64,000 nucleotides of DNA from Ailurus styani (GCA_002007465.1 LNAC01000778.1:431673-495672); one strand, 5' to 3'. Numbered from the stretch's first letter, positions 36,051-50,489 are shown. Numbers and translations: made by a program. Notes: generated by a model from the sequence alone, not told the origin.

Positions 36051-36199
36051 GCAGAAGCCCTTGTCTGCCTCCACTCTTCTTCCCCTGTTACTCCCAGCAT
36101 ACATTCCCAACATGACTTTTCTGGTCTCTTCTTATCAGTCCTCTTTTTTTTTTTTCCCCTTTCTAATTTTTTATCTCTGTACTGGAGTTTTAGTTTGTG

Positions 36200-36570
36200 A
36201 ATAAATCATCCGCTCTCTTCACAGTATTTACAAATACCTGAAACACATGTCGGTATCCTCCCCTTTGTATGGATAACTCACATTCATTTTCCCAATCTCA
36301 GTTTAGACATGAAATGTTCCTTGATGTCTCCGTTCCCATACATGTGCTCAGATATGGGTATGACATCCTCTGTCTGCTCCCATAAAGCTCTTACATGTAC
36401 CCAATTTTAGTAATTATCCCGCTGTTTCATAATGGCCCACCTCCTTGCGTGTCTGTATCTTCCACCAGGCTCTAGAAAAAGCTTATCTGTACCTCCGTTC
36501 CATATTATGTTCCTGTCACAAAGCAGAGTGCTCATTACGTAATTGACCTTCTGTTGAAATGGGTGCCTAA
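36200..36570 (+). mobile_element. L2 3' part
   Basis: tttagacatgaaatgttcct, ccaccaggctctagaaaaag, then a diverged cacaaagcagagtgctca tail. Confidence 0.55.
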
Positions 36571-37019
36571 AGTGTTAAATTTAAGGGCTTTCAGAATTAG
36601 GAAATCTGAGCAGAAAAAGTAAAAATAAAAATGTTTCATTAAAAAAATAGTAAGCACTTACAAGCTAAATGAGATCCTAATGTGAAGTACTTTTACAAAA
36701 CAACAGTATGTATGTATGATAGGGACATGAAAGGATGGTACAAAAATGTTGATGTGATTATCTTAGGATAATAGAATATCCAATACTTATTACCTTTTTC
36801 TTTTTACCATTATATATTTGATCCTTTGCAATGAAGATTTTATGTTATCCATATAAAATATGAAGCAGTTTTCATTGAGGTAAAAGAAGAAAGCAATCAT
36901 GAGACTAAAATAGATATTTAATTAAATCCTTCATGAGGATTTGTTGAACGCACAAACGTGGCCCAGTAGTTAGGAAATGGATAAAGAGTAGAGTGAAATA
37001 AAAAGAGTTCAGAGGAAAA

Positions 37020-38370
37020 AAAATCCCCAGTTTACCTCAGATATCAGGATAAATTCCAAATGGATCAAAGAATTAAATGTAAACTATGGAACCATTCAAG
37101 GGTTGGAAGAAAACTGTGAGTAAGCTAGGAATAGGGAAAACTTCTCTGATTTAACATCTAGAAGCAATTATGAAAAGAATGATGATTTGATTATATTAAA
37201 ATTTTTATATGGCAGGAAAAAAACCTTAAGCAAAGTAAAAAGACAAGTGAGAAACTTGAAAAACACTTATAACTTACATCAAAGAAAAGAAGCTAGTATT
37301 CTTAATATAAAAAGCTGCTAAAATGAGAAGAGAAAAACCAACAACCCTAAAGAAAAAAAAAATGTAGCTTCCTTTTATTTGGAAAAGATGTTCAGTGTCC
37401 CCCATGAATTGAGAAATGCAAAATAAAAGTACATAGAGACACCATTTCTCATCTATAAAATGAGCAAAAATAAATAAATAAATAAATAAGGTTAAAAAAA
37501 CGCACTCTTTTGAGAAGCCTGTGGAGAAACATCACTCCTCACGCATTATGAATTCAAATACAGACTTTATTGGAGGGGAGTTTGTAGTATCTAACAAAGT
37601 CATATAAGAATTTGCTTTTTTACTTAGCAATTCTGCTTCTAAGCATCTATTCCATAGATGCACTAGCAAAACTATGAAAAGAGGTATTCACAAGACTATT
37701 CATTGGATCATTATTTGGAATAGAAAAAAACTGGAAGTAGCCCAAGTGTTCATCACTTAGGTGATTAAACAACTGTGATGTGTCGATAGAATGGAATGCC
37801 ATGCAACTATTAAAAAAGAATGAGGAAGAGGCCCAAATAAAGGAATGAGGAGTATCTTTATATGCTGCTACGGAATGATCTCCAAGATATATTAAGTTAA
37901 AAAAGTGGAGAAATATGTGTGCAGTGTGCTAGCCTATCTTTACCCAAGATAGGGAGTGGTATAAATAAAGATTTTGGCTTATATTTTTAAGAAAAGGAAG
38001 AATAGAGATGCCTAGGTGGCTCACTTGTTAAGTGTCTGCCTTCAGCTCAGGTCATGGTCCCAGGGTGCTAGGATTGAGTCCTGCATCGTGCTCCCTGCTC
38101 AGCAGGAAGCCTGCTTTTCCCTCTCCCACTGCCTCTTGCTTGTGTTCCCGCTCTCGCTGTGTCTCTCTCTGTCAAATAAATAAATAAAAATCTTAACAAA
38201 AAGAAATGGAAGAATAAACCATAAAATCTGAAAAATGATTACTAGTAACAGGCAGGGGGAAGGGGGACAGGGTGTGTGTGAAGAATACATTAGGGAGACC
38301 AGGAATAAAAGCTATAGGCTTCTTTGAATGTACTTTGTTTTGTAGATTTAATTTCAAAGTCCTATAAATA
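37020..38370 (+). mobile_element. L1 3' portion with nested SINE
   Basis: Forward ORF2 C-terminal remains (aggaaaaaaaccttaagc, ggatcattatttggaataga) and 3' UTR on both sides of the SINE at 38005-38200. Confidence 0.8.
38005..38200 (+). mobile_element. CAN SINE with 16-bp target-site duplication
   Basis: aagaaaaggaagaata (37989-38004) and aagaaatggaagaata (38201-38216), one mismatch. Confidence 0.94.
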
Positions 38371-38892
38371 TTTTATGTAGTTATAAAATGGAATGAAAAT
38401 GAAAGAAGAAATAACTAAAAATCAAAAGTAAAATGGAAAATCTTAATGCAGATGTTTGTCCAATTGGTGGCAAAACCACACGGAGAGGCACTCTTTCATT
38501 TGACTTTTTACTTATTTGACTACCTTGTAATAAATTGGTTTTTTAGCCCTGTTGGGATATAATGAAAGGACAATGAGAATTCCCCCCAAAAGCCCATGAA
38601 CTCTTTTCAGTAATCATGTTACTGTAATCATGGTAATATTGTTACTGTTATTCTGTTTTGTGTGTTCTGTGGAATGGGTACTTGATTTCTGTGAAGAAAG
38701 CTGAAAACTAGAAACATTTAATAAGGGGATGGAGGGTAAGAAGTTGAAGGGATTTTTTTGGGTGACCTTTATTTTTATCTGTTAGATAATAAGGGTGGTC
38801 ATTTTCATATTGTAAGTGGATTCAAGATTAGCGAGTTAGGTTGGAAGAGACTATGTATGCTTTATATTCTTGCTAAAAGCGATAGGGACAAA

Positions 38893-39060
38893 AAATAACA
38901 AGTGATTACGATCTGGAGAAAAAGGAACCCTTGTACACTGTTGGTGGGAATGTAAATTGGCACAGCTACTGTTTAAATATGGTGGATGTTCCTCAAAAAA
39001 ATTAAAAATAGAACTATTATATTTGATTTGGCAATTCTACTTCTGCGTACTTACCCAGGA
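38893..39060 (+). mobile_element. L1 ORF2 C-terminal fragment
   Basis: cccttgtacactgttggtgg and gttcctcaaaaaaattaaaa, typical of the ORF2 end. Confidence 0.8.
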
Positions 39061-39355
39061 CTTTTGAAGATTTCTGTTACTGATTTCTAATCTAGAACAT
39101 ACTTTGTATAACTTGAATGTTTTTAGATCTATTCAGACTGTTTCATGGCATCTAATATTGTTGGTCTTGTTACTTCACTTCAAATGTGTACTTTGCTATT
39201 TTGGATGAAGTATTATATAAATGTCAGGTGAATTTGGGTATTGTTTAGATTTTCTATATGCTGACTGATATCCTGTGTACTTGTTTTATAAGTTACTGCG
39301 AGAGAAGGAATTGAAATCTTTAATTATAATTGTTGATTTGTCTGTTTCCTTAGAG
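39061..39355 (-). mobile_element. L1 ORF2 fragment, antisense
   Basis: Reversed ORF2 (taattataattgttgatttg, ggtgaatttgggtattg), ending about 220 bp before a COG5 exon. Confidence 0.6.
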
Positions 39356-39480
39356 ATTAGGCTTCAAAACATGGTTCGCATATCAAATGCAGTGAATAGT
39401 TTAGGAGAAAAATTACTTTTACTAGCATTATTTTAAAAAGTCTCATTAGAATAGATCTTGGGTTTGTCCTTATAGTATAG

Positions 39481-39927
<447 letters not shown>

Positions 39928-40346
39928 TGAGCAGCCTGGTTCCTAACTGGAATCTAATGTAAAGTATAGCACCAATTGGATGAGTAGTAGCTAGGAGATC
40001 AGCATATGTGGTCACTGTCTTTTAATTGGTAATATACCTGTGATTACATCAGATAGTATCATTATTGATGGACCACTGGCATAAATATGATATAAAAGTA
40101 ACTGGTGTGTTCAGGAACTATAGGGGAAATAGATCTTATGCTGGGATAGCTTCTCAATCTGGTAGGAAAAACTGAGTATAGTCACAATTAAACCTGAAAT
40201 CTCTTAGCTTATGTGTAAAGTGCAGTATATGTAGCCATAGTTAGGTGCAACTTTGGAAAACAGTAGACCACCATATCAGTAAGTTTAAACCAGCCAACTT
40301 TCCTTCTAAACTGAAAAAGAATATTATTTTCAAATTTCTCTTTGAG

Positions 40347-40525
40347 CCCTCTCTACCCCCATAACCCCCCCTCAAGTTCCTCATATCAGTGAGATCATAT
40401 GATAATTGTCTTTCTCTGATTGACTTATTTCGCTTAGCATAATACCCTCTAGTTCCATCCACATCGTTGCAAATGATTCACAGACCTGTACCCCTGGGGA
40501 AAATAATAAAAAAATTTTTAAAAAA
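40347..40525 (+). mobile_element. Short L1 with 5' inversion
   Basis: 40347 to about 40475 is reversed L1 (ttcctcatatcagtgagatc). It switches at about 40475 to the forward 3' end (gattcacagacctgtacccc) and A-rich tail. ttctctttgag repeats at 40336-40346 and 40526-40536 bound the insertion. Confidence 0.9.
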
Positions 40526-40539
40526 TTCTCTTTGAGCAA

Positions 40540-41255
40540 CAAATCAATTGATTGGCTTGCACATTTTCTTTAAACACTAGAATCATTTAGTGTGACAAGA
40601 CTGACTCCGGTAACAGCAGATTCTTATCACCTACCTTGTAAAAAAATTTGGGGTGGCTGTAAATGTTTCTCTTTCAGTTTTTATTTTTCTAAATACTTAA
40701 ATTGTATCCACCGTAGTAAGAAGTTCAGGCTAGTGAAATATAGGATGTAGAAATTTTCACTGGCAAAATAAATGGCATGGCTAGCAAGATAGAATATAAC
40801 TACATTTTTCTCTTCAATAACTCTTTTATGCTAAACATAGATTAGATAAGAACAACTGGAAGAAGGGCAAGAGTACTGAACTCATCTCTTGATCTACAAA
40901 GATCTAATAAGTTTTTTTTAATATTATATAAAATAGAATATATAGTATCATTCTAATTTTGGCTTAATTTTATTTTTAAATCCATTTTCTTGCCCCTAAA
41001 AAGGTCTGGAAGTATACACAGCAAATGGTGATAGTGGTTTATCTCCAGGAGGTAGAATTTTTGTTTTGTATTTTGTGCTTTCCTTAAGATTAAGGAGTAT
41101 GGTCCAGGAAAGAGAGGAAACAGAACCCTGTCGGTACCATTGTTCTCCTTGGGTGACTATGGGCATACCCAAAGCTGTGCCCCTCTGACAAAGGTTTCAC
41201 ACCGTGGGGAAGAAATAGACTTCACTAAAATAATCTAGCCAGTCACTAAGCAAGC
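40540..41255. other. Intron, no gene seen
   Basis: Unique-looking; no coding signal. Confidence 0.5.
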
Positions 41256-42660
41256 AAAAAACAATAACAAGCCCTAGAAGTGCAGAGATCTAGTACCCAG
41301 AGTTGCAATAATGCATTATCTGAAATATCCAGTTTCTAACAAAAATAATGAGGCATACATAGAAACATAACAGTATGACTCACACACTGAGGGGAAAAAA
41401 AAAAACAATACATGAGAGACTGCTTGTGAGAGTGACCAAACATCAGATTTAATAGAATAAGACTTCGAATTAGCCATTAGAACTATCTTCACAAAACTAA
41501 AAGAAAGCATGATTAAGTAGAGAACTATATGATGACAGTGTTGCACTGGATGGAGCTTATCAATAAAAAGATGAAAATTTAAAAAAAGAAGAATCAAATG
41601 GAAATGCTGCAGTTGAGTAGTTCAGTCACTAAAATTTTAAAAATCGCTAGAGGGACTCAATAATAGATTTGAGCTAGCATTAAAAAAATTATCCAACTGG
41701 AAACTAGACTTATGTAGACCTAAGAACAGATAGGAGAAAATGAAAACAAAAACAAAAACAAAAACAGAGCCTCAGAGAAATGTGTGGTACCATTTAACAT
41801 ACCAACACATATGTAATGGGAGTGCCACAGTGAGAGAAGAGAGAGAAAAGAGAAGGAAAAAAATATTCAAAGACATAATGGCTGAAAACTTCCCAGATTT
41901 ATTGAGAAACAATGTACACACTGACGAACCTCAACAGACTCTCACTAGGAATAATTCAAAGACCACAAACAGACATCATAGTAAAAGTGTTCAAGTGAAA
42001 GACAAGGAGAAAATTTTGTTAGCAGGAAAAGAAAAACTACTCACCACTTATAAGGGAGCCCCAAAAGATTTATAGCTGACCTCTCAGCAGAAACGAAGGA
42101 GGCCAGAAAGTGGTGGGCTCAAAGTGCTCAAAGAAAGAAACTGTGAAACAACAATCCTATATTCAGTAAAGCTGTTGTTTATAATGAGGAGAAGTAAAGA
42201 CTTACCTAGATAAACAAAAACTTAGAGAATTTGTTATTAGCAGACCTAACTTGCAAGAAAATAGTATAGGAAGTTCCCCAGGCTCAAAGCAGGTCACCTC
42301 ACTTGTTAATTCAAGTACACATAAAGAGCACTAGTAAAGATAGTTAGGAATTATAAAAGATATTATAAATGCATATTTTCTCCTTTTTTCTCTTAACTGA
42401 TTTAAAATGCAGTTGTATAAAATATGTATATAATATGTATTGTTGGGCTTACACAAAGAAATATAATATATGTATATACATTTGCCAATAAGAGGATAAA
42501 AGAGGTAGGTGGGAGCAGAGCTATATAATGTGCTGTGGAAACAGTGACAGATTATGTAGAGTGATAATTATAACAACTTTATCTTTGGATTTATAACATT
42601 AATAGACATACTATGTATGGCAGTAATACCACAAAGATAAAATACTAAAAGAAGAAATTT
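41256..42660 (+). mobile_element. Old L1/HAL1-like ORF1 region
   Basis: Decayed ORF1-type sequence. The open frame at 41740-42075 contains I-M-A-E-N-F-P-D-L and is followed by coding-like remains up to about 42350. It may be a HAL1 (ORF1-only) element; no RT is seen before the next L1 begins. Confidence 0.55.
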
Positions 42661-42669
42661 AACAAAAGA

Positions 42670-44370
42670 AGTGTAAAACTGATACTCTGAAAACTACAAA
42701 ATATTGCTGAAAGAAATTGAAGAGCTAAATAAGGTGAAAAACATTTCATGTTCTCTTTTTGACAAATGGTGGTAAGACAACTGGATAGTTTCATTCAAAA
42801 GGATAAAGCTGGAACCTTACCTCACACCATATACAAAAATAACTCAAAATGGATCAAAAAACTAAATATAAGGTCAAAAATATAAAACAGAACAAAATAT
42901 TCAGGGAAGTCTTCATGACTTAGGATTTGACAAAGAGGGGTGCCTGGGTGGCTGAGTTGGTTAAGCCACTGCCTTCGGCTCAGGGCATGATCCCAGGGTC
43001 CTGGGATCAAGTCCCACATTGGGCTCCCTGCTCAGCGGAGAGCCTGCTTCTCCCTCCCCCTCTGCCTGCCACTCTACTTACTTGTGCTCTCTCTCTGTCA
43101 AATAAATAAAATCTTAAAAAAAAAAAGGATTTGACAAAGAATTCTTAGCTGTATGACCCTCAAAAGCAAGAACAACAAAAGAGAAAATACATATTGGACT
43201 ATTTCACATATTATAGCTTTGTGCTTCAAAGGACACTATCAAGAGTCGGAGAAAGTACTTACAACTCCTGTATCTGTCAATAGACTTGTATGTAGAATAT
43301 GGAAGAGACCTTCTAATTCAACAATAAAAGACAACTTACCCAATTAAAAAGTGGGCAAAGGATCCGAGTAGACATATCTCCGAAGAATATAGACAGATGG
43401 CCCATAAGCACATGAAAATATGCTTACCATCAGGAAAATGCAAATCAGAGCCACAATGAGTTACTACTTTACACCAATAAGATGCTTTTATCAAAAAGAT
43501 AATAACAAGTGTTGGCAAAGCTTTGGAGAAATTAGAACTGTCATACATTGCTGGTGGAAATCTAAAATAGCATAGGGCTTTGGAAATCATTTTGAAGTTA
43601 CTCAAACAATTAAAGCCAGTTACCACATGACCTACTCCTAAGTATATGCCTGATAAGTAAAAACATATTTGGGGAGGGTGGACTGAGGAGTATTGTTTCA
43701 TGGATCTAGTTTCTGTATGGGATGATGAAAAAGTTCTGGAGATGGATGGGGGTGATGGTTGCACAATCAAGTAGGAATGTACTTAATACCACTGGACTGT
43801 ATACTTATAAATGACTAAAGTGATAAACTTTCTATTTTATCACAAAAGAAAACATTAAGCAGATTTTTTAAATGTTGACATAAATTTGTAACATGTTTAT
43901 AGCAGCATTATTCATAATAGCCAAAAGATAAAAATATCCCACATGTCCATCAGCAGACCAATGCGTAGAAAAACTGGTGTATATCTGTACAATGGAATAC
44001 TATTCAGCAATAAAAAGGAATGAAACATGCTACAATGTAACCGAACCTTGAAAACATTATGCTGAGGGAGCAAAGCCAGTCACAAAAAATACAAATTGTT
44101 TGATCCCATTTATATGAAAATCTAGAATAGCAAAATTATGGAGATAAAAATTAGATTAGTAGTTGATTAGGGCTGGAGATGGAGTGAGAAGTTAAGGGGT
44201 TATAGTTGAAGGGTACGAAGTTTCTTTTTGAGGTGATAAAAATGTTCTAAAACTGAGTATGGTGATGGTTGCACATATCTGTGACTATACTAAAATCCAT
44301 TGAGTTGTACAATTTAAAAAATGGTTGAATGTGAATTCTCTCTCAATAAAGCAGTTTTTTTAAAAAAGGG
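42670..44370 (+). mobile_element. L1 3' sequence with two successive tails
   Basis: ORF2-end and 3' UTR landmarks occur twice. One tail ends near 43850 (ggtgatggttgcacaatcaa). A second copy restarts near 43895 (tttatagcagcattattcat) and ends near 44365 (ggtgatggttgcacatatct). Either two insertions or a duplication. A SINE interrupts the first. Confidence 0.75.
42937..43125 (+). mobile_element. CAN SINE with 15-bp target-site duplication
   Basis: Exact aggatttgacaaaga repeats at 42922-42936 and 43126-43140. Confidence 0.97.
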
Positions 44371-44910
44371 AAAGGAAGTAGACTGAGTTCTTCTGAGAAG
44401 TTTTGATATGGAAAAAGGAATAAAGCTACTTCTTTCGTTGAGATAATAGGAAAACCACAGAGGGTAGAGGAAGTCACAAAGGGAGAAAAAAGCTAGAGAA
44501 GTCCAAGTTCATGAAGGCCATCATCAGCTTGTAAAGTAGAGGCAAACGGTCACCTGTAGAAAGCAAGGGGCTGCAAATGTAGAATTTCAAGTTAATACTG
44601 TGGGCTTCAGGTCTCTTGAAATTAAGGGGTTTGCATAAATGTATGGTAGATACAGATTAGTTTTTCTCTGCAGTATGTGGGTAGCTTAGCAGCAGTTACA
44701 GACCATCTAAATAAGATATTCTTAGTAAGAGCTTTGAGAGGAAGGTGAATTAGAAAAATCAGGATGCTGATGGGAGTTCCTTAAAATAGCTGGGTGCAGA
44801 TAGAGGACAGACCTGGTGGGCTGATGGAAGGTGAGAATAGGAAAGGATTCCGTAGCACCGATCACAGTAAGGTCTAAGGGCAAGTTCTTTTGAGTAAAAT
44901 CTAGCACCTT

Positions 44911-45270
44911 TTTTTTTTAGTTTATTTTTATTATTATTATTTGCCCCAGGGGTACAGGTCTGTGAATCATCAGGCTTACGCCTTTCACAGCATTCACCAT
45001 AGCACAAACCCTCCCCAATGTCCATAACCCATCCACCCTATCCCTACCCTCCCACCCCCCAGTAACTCTCAGTTTGTTTTGTGAGATTAGGAGTCTCTTA
45101 TGGTTTGTCTCCTTCCCCATCCCATCTTGTTTCATTATTTTTCCCTCCCTACCTCCCACGACCCCTCACCCTGCCCCTCAAGTTCCTCATATCAGAGAGA
45201 TCATATGATTGTCTTTCTCTGATTGACTTATTTCGCTCAGCATAATACCCTCTAGTTCCATCCACGTCGT
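44911..45270 (-). mobile_element. Young 5'-truncated L1 3' end
   Basis: Reversed 3' UTR from poly(T) to ccatccacgtcgt. tctagca(c/t)ctt-type repeats at about 44900-44910 and 45271-45281. Confidence 0.94.
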
Positions 45271-45279
45271 TCTAGCATC

Positions 45280-45830
45280 TTTATTGACCTACAAAGCCTG
45301 GTGTGATTTATTCCATCTATTTTCTGTTTGACTTCATCTTGTACTACTCTCCTGGCCCTTATGTGCTCTGCTCCTCTTAAGTTTTTGGCACACCGAGCCT
45401 GGTGTGGTCCCTCCTCAGGGCCTTTGCACCTCCTGTTTTCTTTGCCTGGAAAGATCTTAACCTGAAAATCTCTGTCACTTGGCTCCCTCTTTCCTCTCAG
45501 TTCTGCTCAGCAAACCTTCCCTTGCCTTATCGGATCCAAAATAGGATAAAAAGAGAGAGAGAAAGCTGAACACATTCTTTCTGACTTGCTTGCTTGCTTT
45601 ATTTTTCTCTTAAAACTATGACTCTCATATTCCATATTTAAAACACTTAAAAATTTGTGTTTATTTTTGTGTTTGTCTTTCTCATTAGCAACCTTAAGTT
45701 TCTCATTAGTGAACTTTAAGAGGACAGGGAATTTTAATTGACTTCACTACTATATTTCCCACACCTAGGAATTACCTGGCAAATCGTAGAGACTTAACAG
45801 GATTTATAGGAGTGAAGAAGATGGGGACAG
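45280..45830 (+). mobile_element. L2 3' portion
   Basis: cctcctcagggcctttgcac, gtttctcattagtgaacttt and cacctaggaattacctggca follow L2 order. Confidence 0.7.
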
Positions 45831-45970
45831 TGAGGGTTTGAAAAGTTGTCTTCCAGCTCGGAGATCTTAGAAGAGTAGTGCAAAATGATAACTCAAATAC
45901 GGAGGATCCCTGGTAAAGCTAAAATAAAAGACTTCTCAAACAGACTGGACAGTTATCTGTTTGGTTGTTT

Positions 45971-46159
45971 GTTTTTTTTAAGATTTTGTTTATTTATTTG
46001 AGAGAGAGACTGAGATAGTGACAGAGAGCACAAGCAGGGAGGAGAGGGAGAAGTTCCCCGGTGAGCAGGGAGCCCTACATGGGGCTCAATCCCAGGACGC
46101 TGGGATCATGACCTGAACTGAAGGCAGACGCTTAACTGACTGAGCCACCTTGGTGCCCC
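45971..46159 (-). mobile_element. CAN SINE
   Basis: Reversed SINE from poly(T) to gagccaccttggtgcccc. Confidence 0.94.
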
Positions 46160-46369
46160 AGAAAGTTAATCAGTTTTGACATTTCAGTCTCCAAGGATCT
46201 TTAGTGCAGATTCAGAGACAGGAGGAGTGTTAGTACTTATAATTCAGAACTGAAATATCTGCAGAAGAGGAAAGAGGCTTCTTAAGGTCAGTGAATGAAA
46301 GAAGCAAAAATAGCAAAGACATTTAAATAGATGGCATGGTCTTCCATAGAGGACTGCCTCAGGCAGATT

Positions 46370-46565
46370 TAGATACCGTCCTCCCTGTTCCCATTGTGTT
46401 CTCTCTTCACCTATTATAGAAATCACTATAGTTAGCACTTTACCTGCACATTGCTTCCCTGCATTGTGAAGTACTTGTAATCTACATTGTCCCAGCACTT
46501 AACAATGCCTGGTACATAGTATTCTCAGTAAATGGGTGCTGAGGGAAATACTTACCGAATGAGAA
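46370..46565 (+). mobile_element. L2 3' end (probable)
   Basis: cagcacttaacaatgcctgg and tacatagtattctcagtaaa match a diverged L2 tail. Confidence 0.5.
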
Positions 46566-46569
46566 ATGT

Positions 46570-47465
46570 TAAGAGATAACTATGGAATTATGATGTACAA
46601 GCCAAAAACATTGTGACCTCTAGGGCTCGTTAGATGACCAGAAAGGGTGGGAAAGGAAAAAAGCCAGGTTTCATAAATTACACAGTGGAGCAAATCAGAT
46701 GTTTTTAAGGTTGATGTTTAGAATGAAGGGGGATTTATTTAAGGAAAAAAGAAGACAACAGAAGGACTGGTAGAAGGATTATAAACAGGGGTGAGGAGAT
46801 AAGGAGTTACTTATAGGAATAAGAAAGCAGACAGGAAATAATGGTTGTAGACATTTGATAGTATTGCCAAAGGAAAAATATAAGACCCAATAGTGGGACT
46901 GTCAACTGAAAATACAAATAACGGGAGACATGGAAAATTAAGAAGGAAAGATGCGTACGATAAACTAAGTTCCAGTTTGTGAAGAATATGGTAAAATAAA
47001 TGAGCTTAGGACTTCAATCGGGAGGATTTATGTGATTGTAGCACTTTCATAAACACTTTTTATGTTGTCCCTTCTGTTAGTTTGGCATTGGAAGGCTGAT
47101 AACAGCCTAGATCCTGTGCACTTCCCTCTCAAGGAGCTCTGTGGGAAATGGCAGCTGTGGGCGGAAAAGGTCGAGTTAGTGGAGCAGGTTTCTGTACAAC
47201 TGGCTCTCTCATGAAGATTCGATAGTCTCTAAAAACTGGATTTCCGAAGCAAAGGCATAGCCCCATTAGAATGAGTAAGATTTTACATTGTTATTCTTTT
47301 AGTTTCAAATGTTATTCTCTTAGTTTCAAAGATAGGCTTACTACAGTGGATACTGGCATATATTATGTTACATTTATGCATAGGACTTAGGTGTAAATTA
47401 AAATGTTTAGTTCTCAATAAATGTCTAGTTATGAATGTCAAGTAACTGGAAGGACAGGAAACGGA
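46570..47465. other. Intron, no gene seen
   Basis: Mostly unique-looking. A 21-bp imperfect tandem pair (gttattct/ctttagtttcaaa type) lies at about 47289-47331. Confidence 0.5.
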
Positions 47466-47598
47466 CAGGTACTGTCCAGCTGTAGATAAGATCACAGAGT
47501 GCAGCTAAGGCAGGTGGGGGCAGGGGAGGGGTTGGGGAGCGGTATTGCAGCAATGCAGGAGTGTGGCCCCAGAGGCCCGGCCCAGCCCGGGCAGGGGC

Positions 47599-47795
47599 TC
47601 ACACATTGTGGGTCCTCCTGGTGAGCTGGGGCTCTTCGTCCACCAGCTTGGACTTGAGGTGCTCCTTGTACGCCAGGATGTCTCCAGGCCACTTGGTGAT
47701 TGTCTCCTTCTCACAGACCCAGATTTCCTGTGCAACCTGCTGAATGAGTCTGAAATCATGGCTGACCAGCATCATACCACCCTCAAACTCATTTG
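47599..47795 (-). pseudogene. ABCF2: ABCF2-like C-terminal fragment (truncated copy)
   Basis: Read on the minus strand, 47795 down to 47599 encodes about 65 uninterrupted residues and a stop: [16 protein letters not shown], then [14 protein letters not shown], ending T-R-R-T-H-N-V. This matches the C-terminus of the ABC-F ATPase ABCF2, including the H-loop S-H-D of the second nucleotide-binding domain. The Walker A, signature and Walker B regions that should precede it are absent: homology stops sharply at about 47795, where AT-rich intron begins. A GC-rich stretch resembling a 3' untranslated region continues to about 47465. No poly(A) tract or AATAAA signal is visible on this strand, so either a decayed retrocopy or a duplicated last-exon fragment is possible. 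It lacks catalytic parts and is very unlikely to be functional. It lies antisense inside a COG5 intron. Confidence 0.85.
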
Positions 47796-47926
47796 TATTT
47801 CTAAATATATAAATTTTTAAACAGAATTTTTTCTTTTTGTTCATAAAGAGTTAATGTTTTATCTAGAAGATAGGTTTTTAAGAAAGGTGTTCACAACCCA
47901 ATACAATAGCATTTAATTTTGTATAA

Positions 47927-50075
<2,149 letters not shown>

Positions 50076-50175
50076 TGAACTAAATGTAGCCGCTGTAGAT
50101 GCAGACCTCACATTAGCTGTGTCAAAAAACGTGGCAAAGACGGTCCAGTTGTACGGTGTAAAATCAGAGCAGCTT
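50076..50175 (+). CDS. COG5: COG5 internal exon (fourth in window)
   Basis: This 100-bp exon starts with one base completing Ser (AG|T), then [16 protein letters not shown], and ends L-Y-G-V-K-S-E-Q-L in phase 0. The acceptor is ...ttgttttccgcag and the donor gtaagt. With the three exons before it, the coding total is exactly 183 codons with no stop or frameshift. From memory of the family, the next residues should be L-S-T-Q-G-D; no such exon was seen in the remaining 13.8 kb, so the next intron runs off the window. An antisense CAN SINE begins about 113 bp past the donor, the closest young mobile element to any exon here. Confidence 0.96.
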
Positions 50176-50289
50176 GTAAGTGATGCCCTGCTGTCAGCAC
50201 TCGAGATTTTGTTTAAAATTGCTGATTCTACTTGACTCTTAAGTATCAGTATTGAGTTGACTGAATGTTAATTTACTGGTGGGTTTGTT

Positions 50290-50484
50290 TTTTTTTAAAG
50301 ATTTTATTTATTTATTTCACAGAGGGAGAGAGATCACAAGGAGGCAGAGGGGCAGGCAGAAAGAGAGGGGGAAGCAGGCTCCATGCTGAGCAGGGTGCCC
50401 AATGCGGGCCTCGATCCCAGGACCCTGAGATCATGACCTGAGCCGAAAGCAGAGGCCTTAACCCACTGAGCCACCCAGGCGCCC
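50290..50484 (-). mobile_element. CAN SINE close to exon donor
   Basis: Reversed SINE ending ccacccaggcgccc, about 113 bp after the exon at 50076-50175. Flanks tggtgggttt/tggtggtttt are a near-match duplication. Confidence 0.95.
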
Positions 50485-50489
50485 TGGTG

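Noticed and set aside
38893..39355. Forward L1 piece followed by reversed L1 piece as a third 5' inversion
   Set aside because: The order (forward ORF2 end, then reversed mid-ORF2) does not fit a single twin-primed insertion, and no shared target-site duplication is visible.
43336..43770. 144-codon antisense open frame
   Set aside because: It is the complementary strand of an old L1 ORF2 and 3' UTR, with no independent coding feature.
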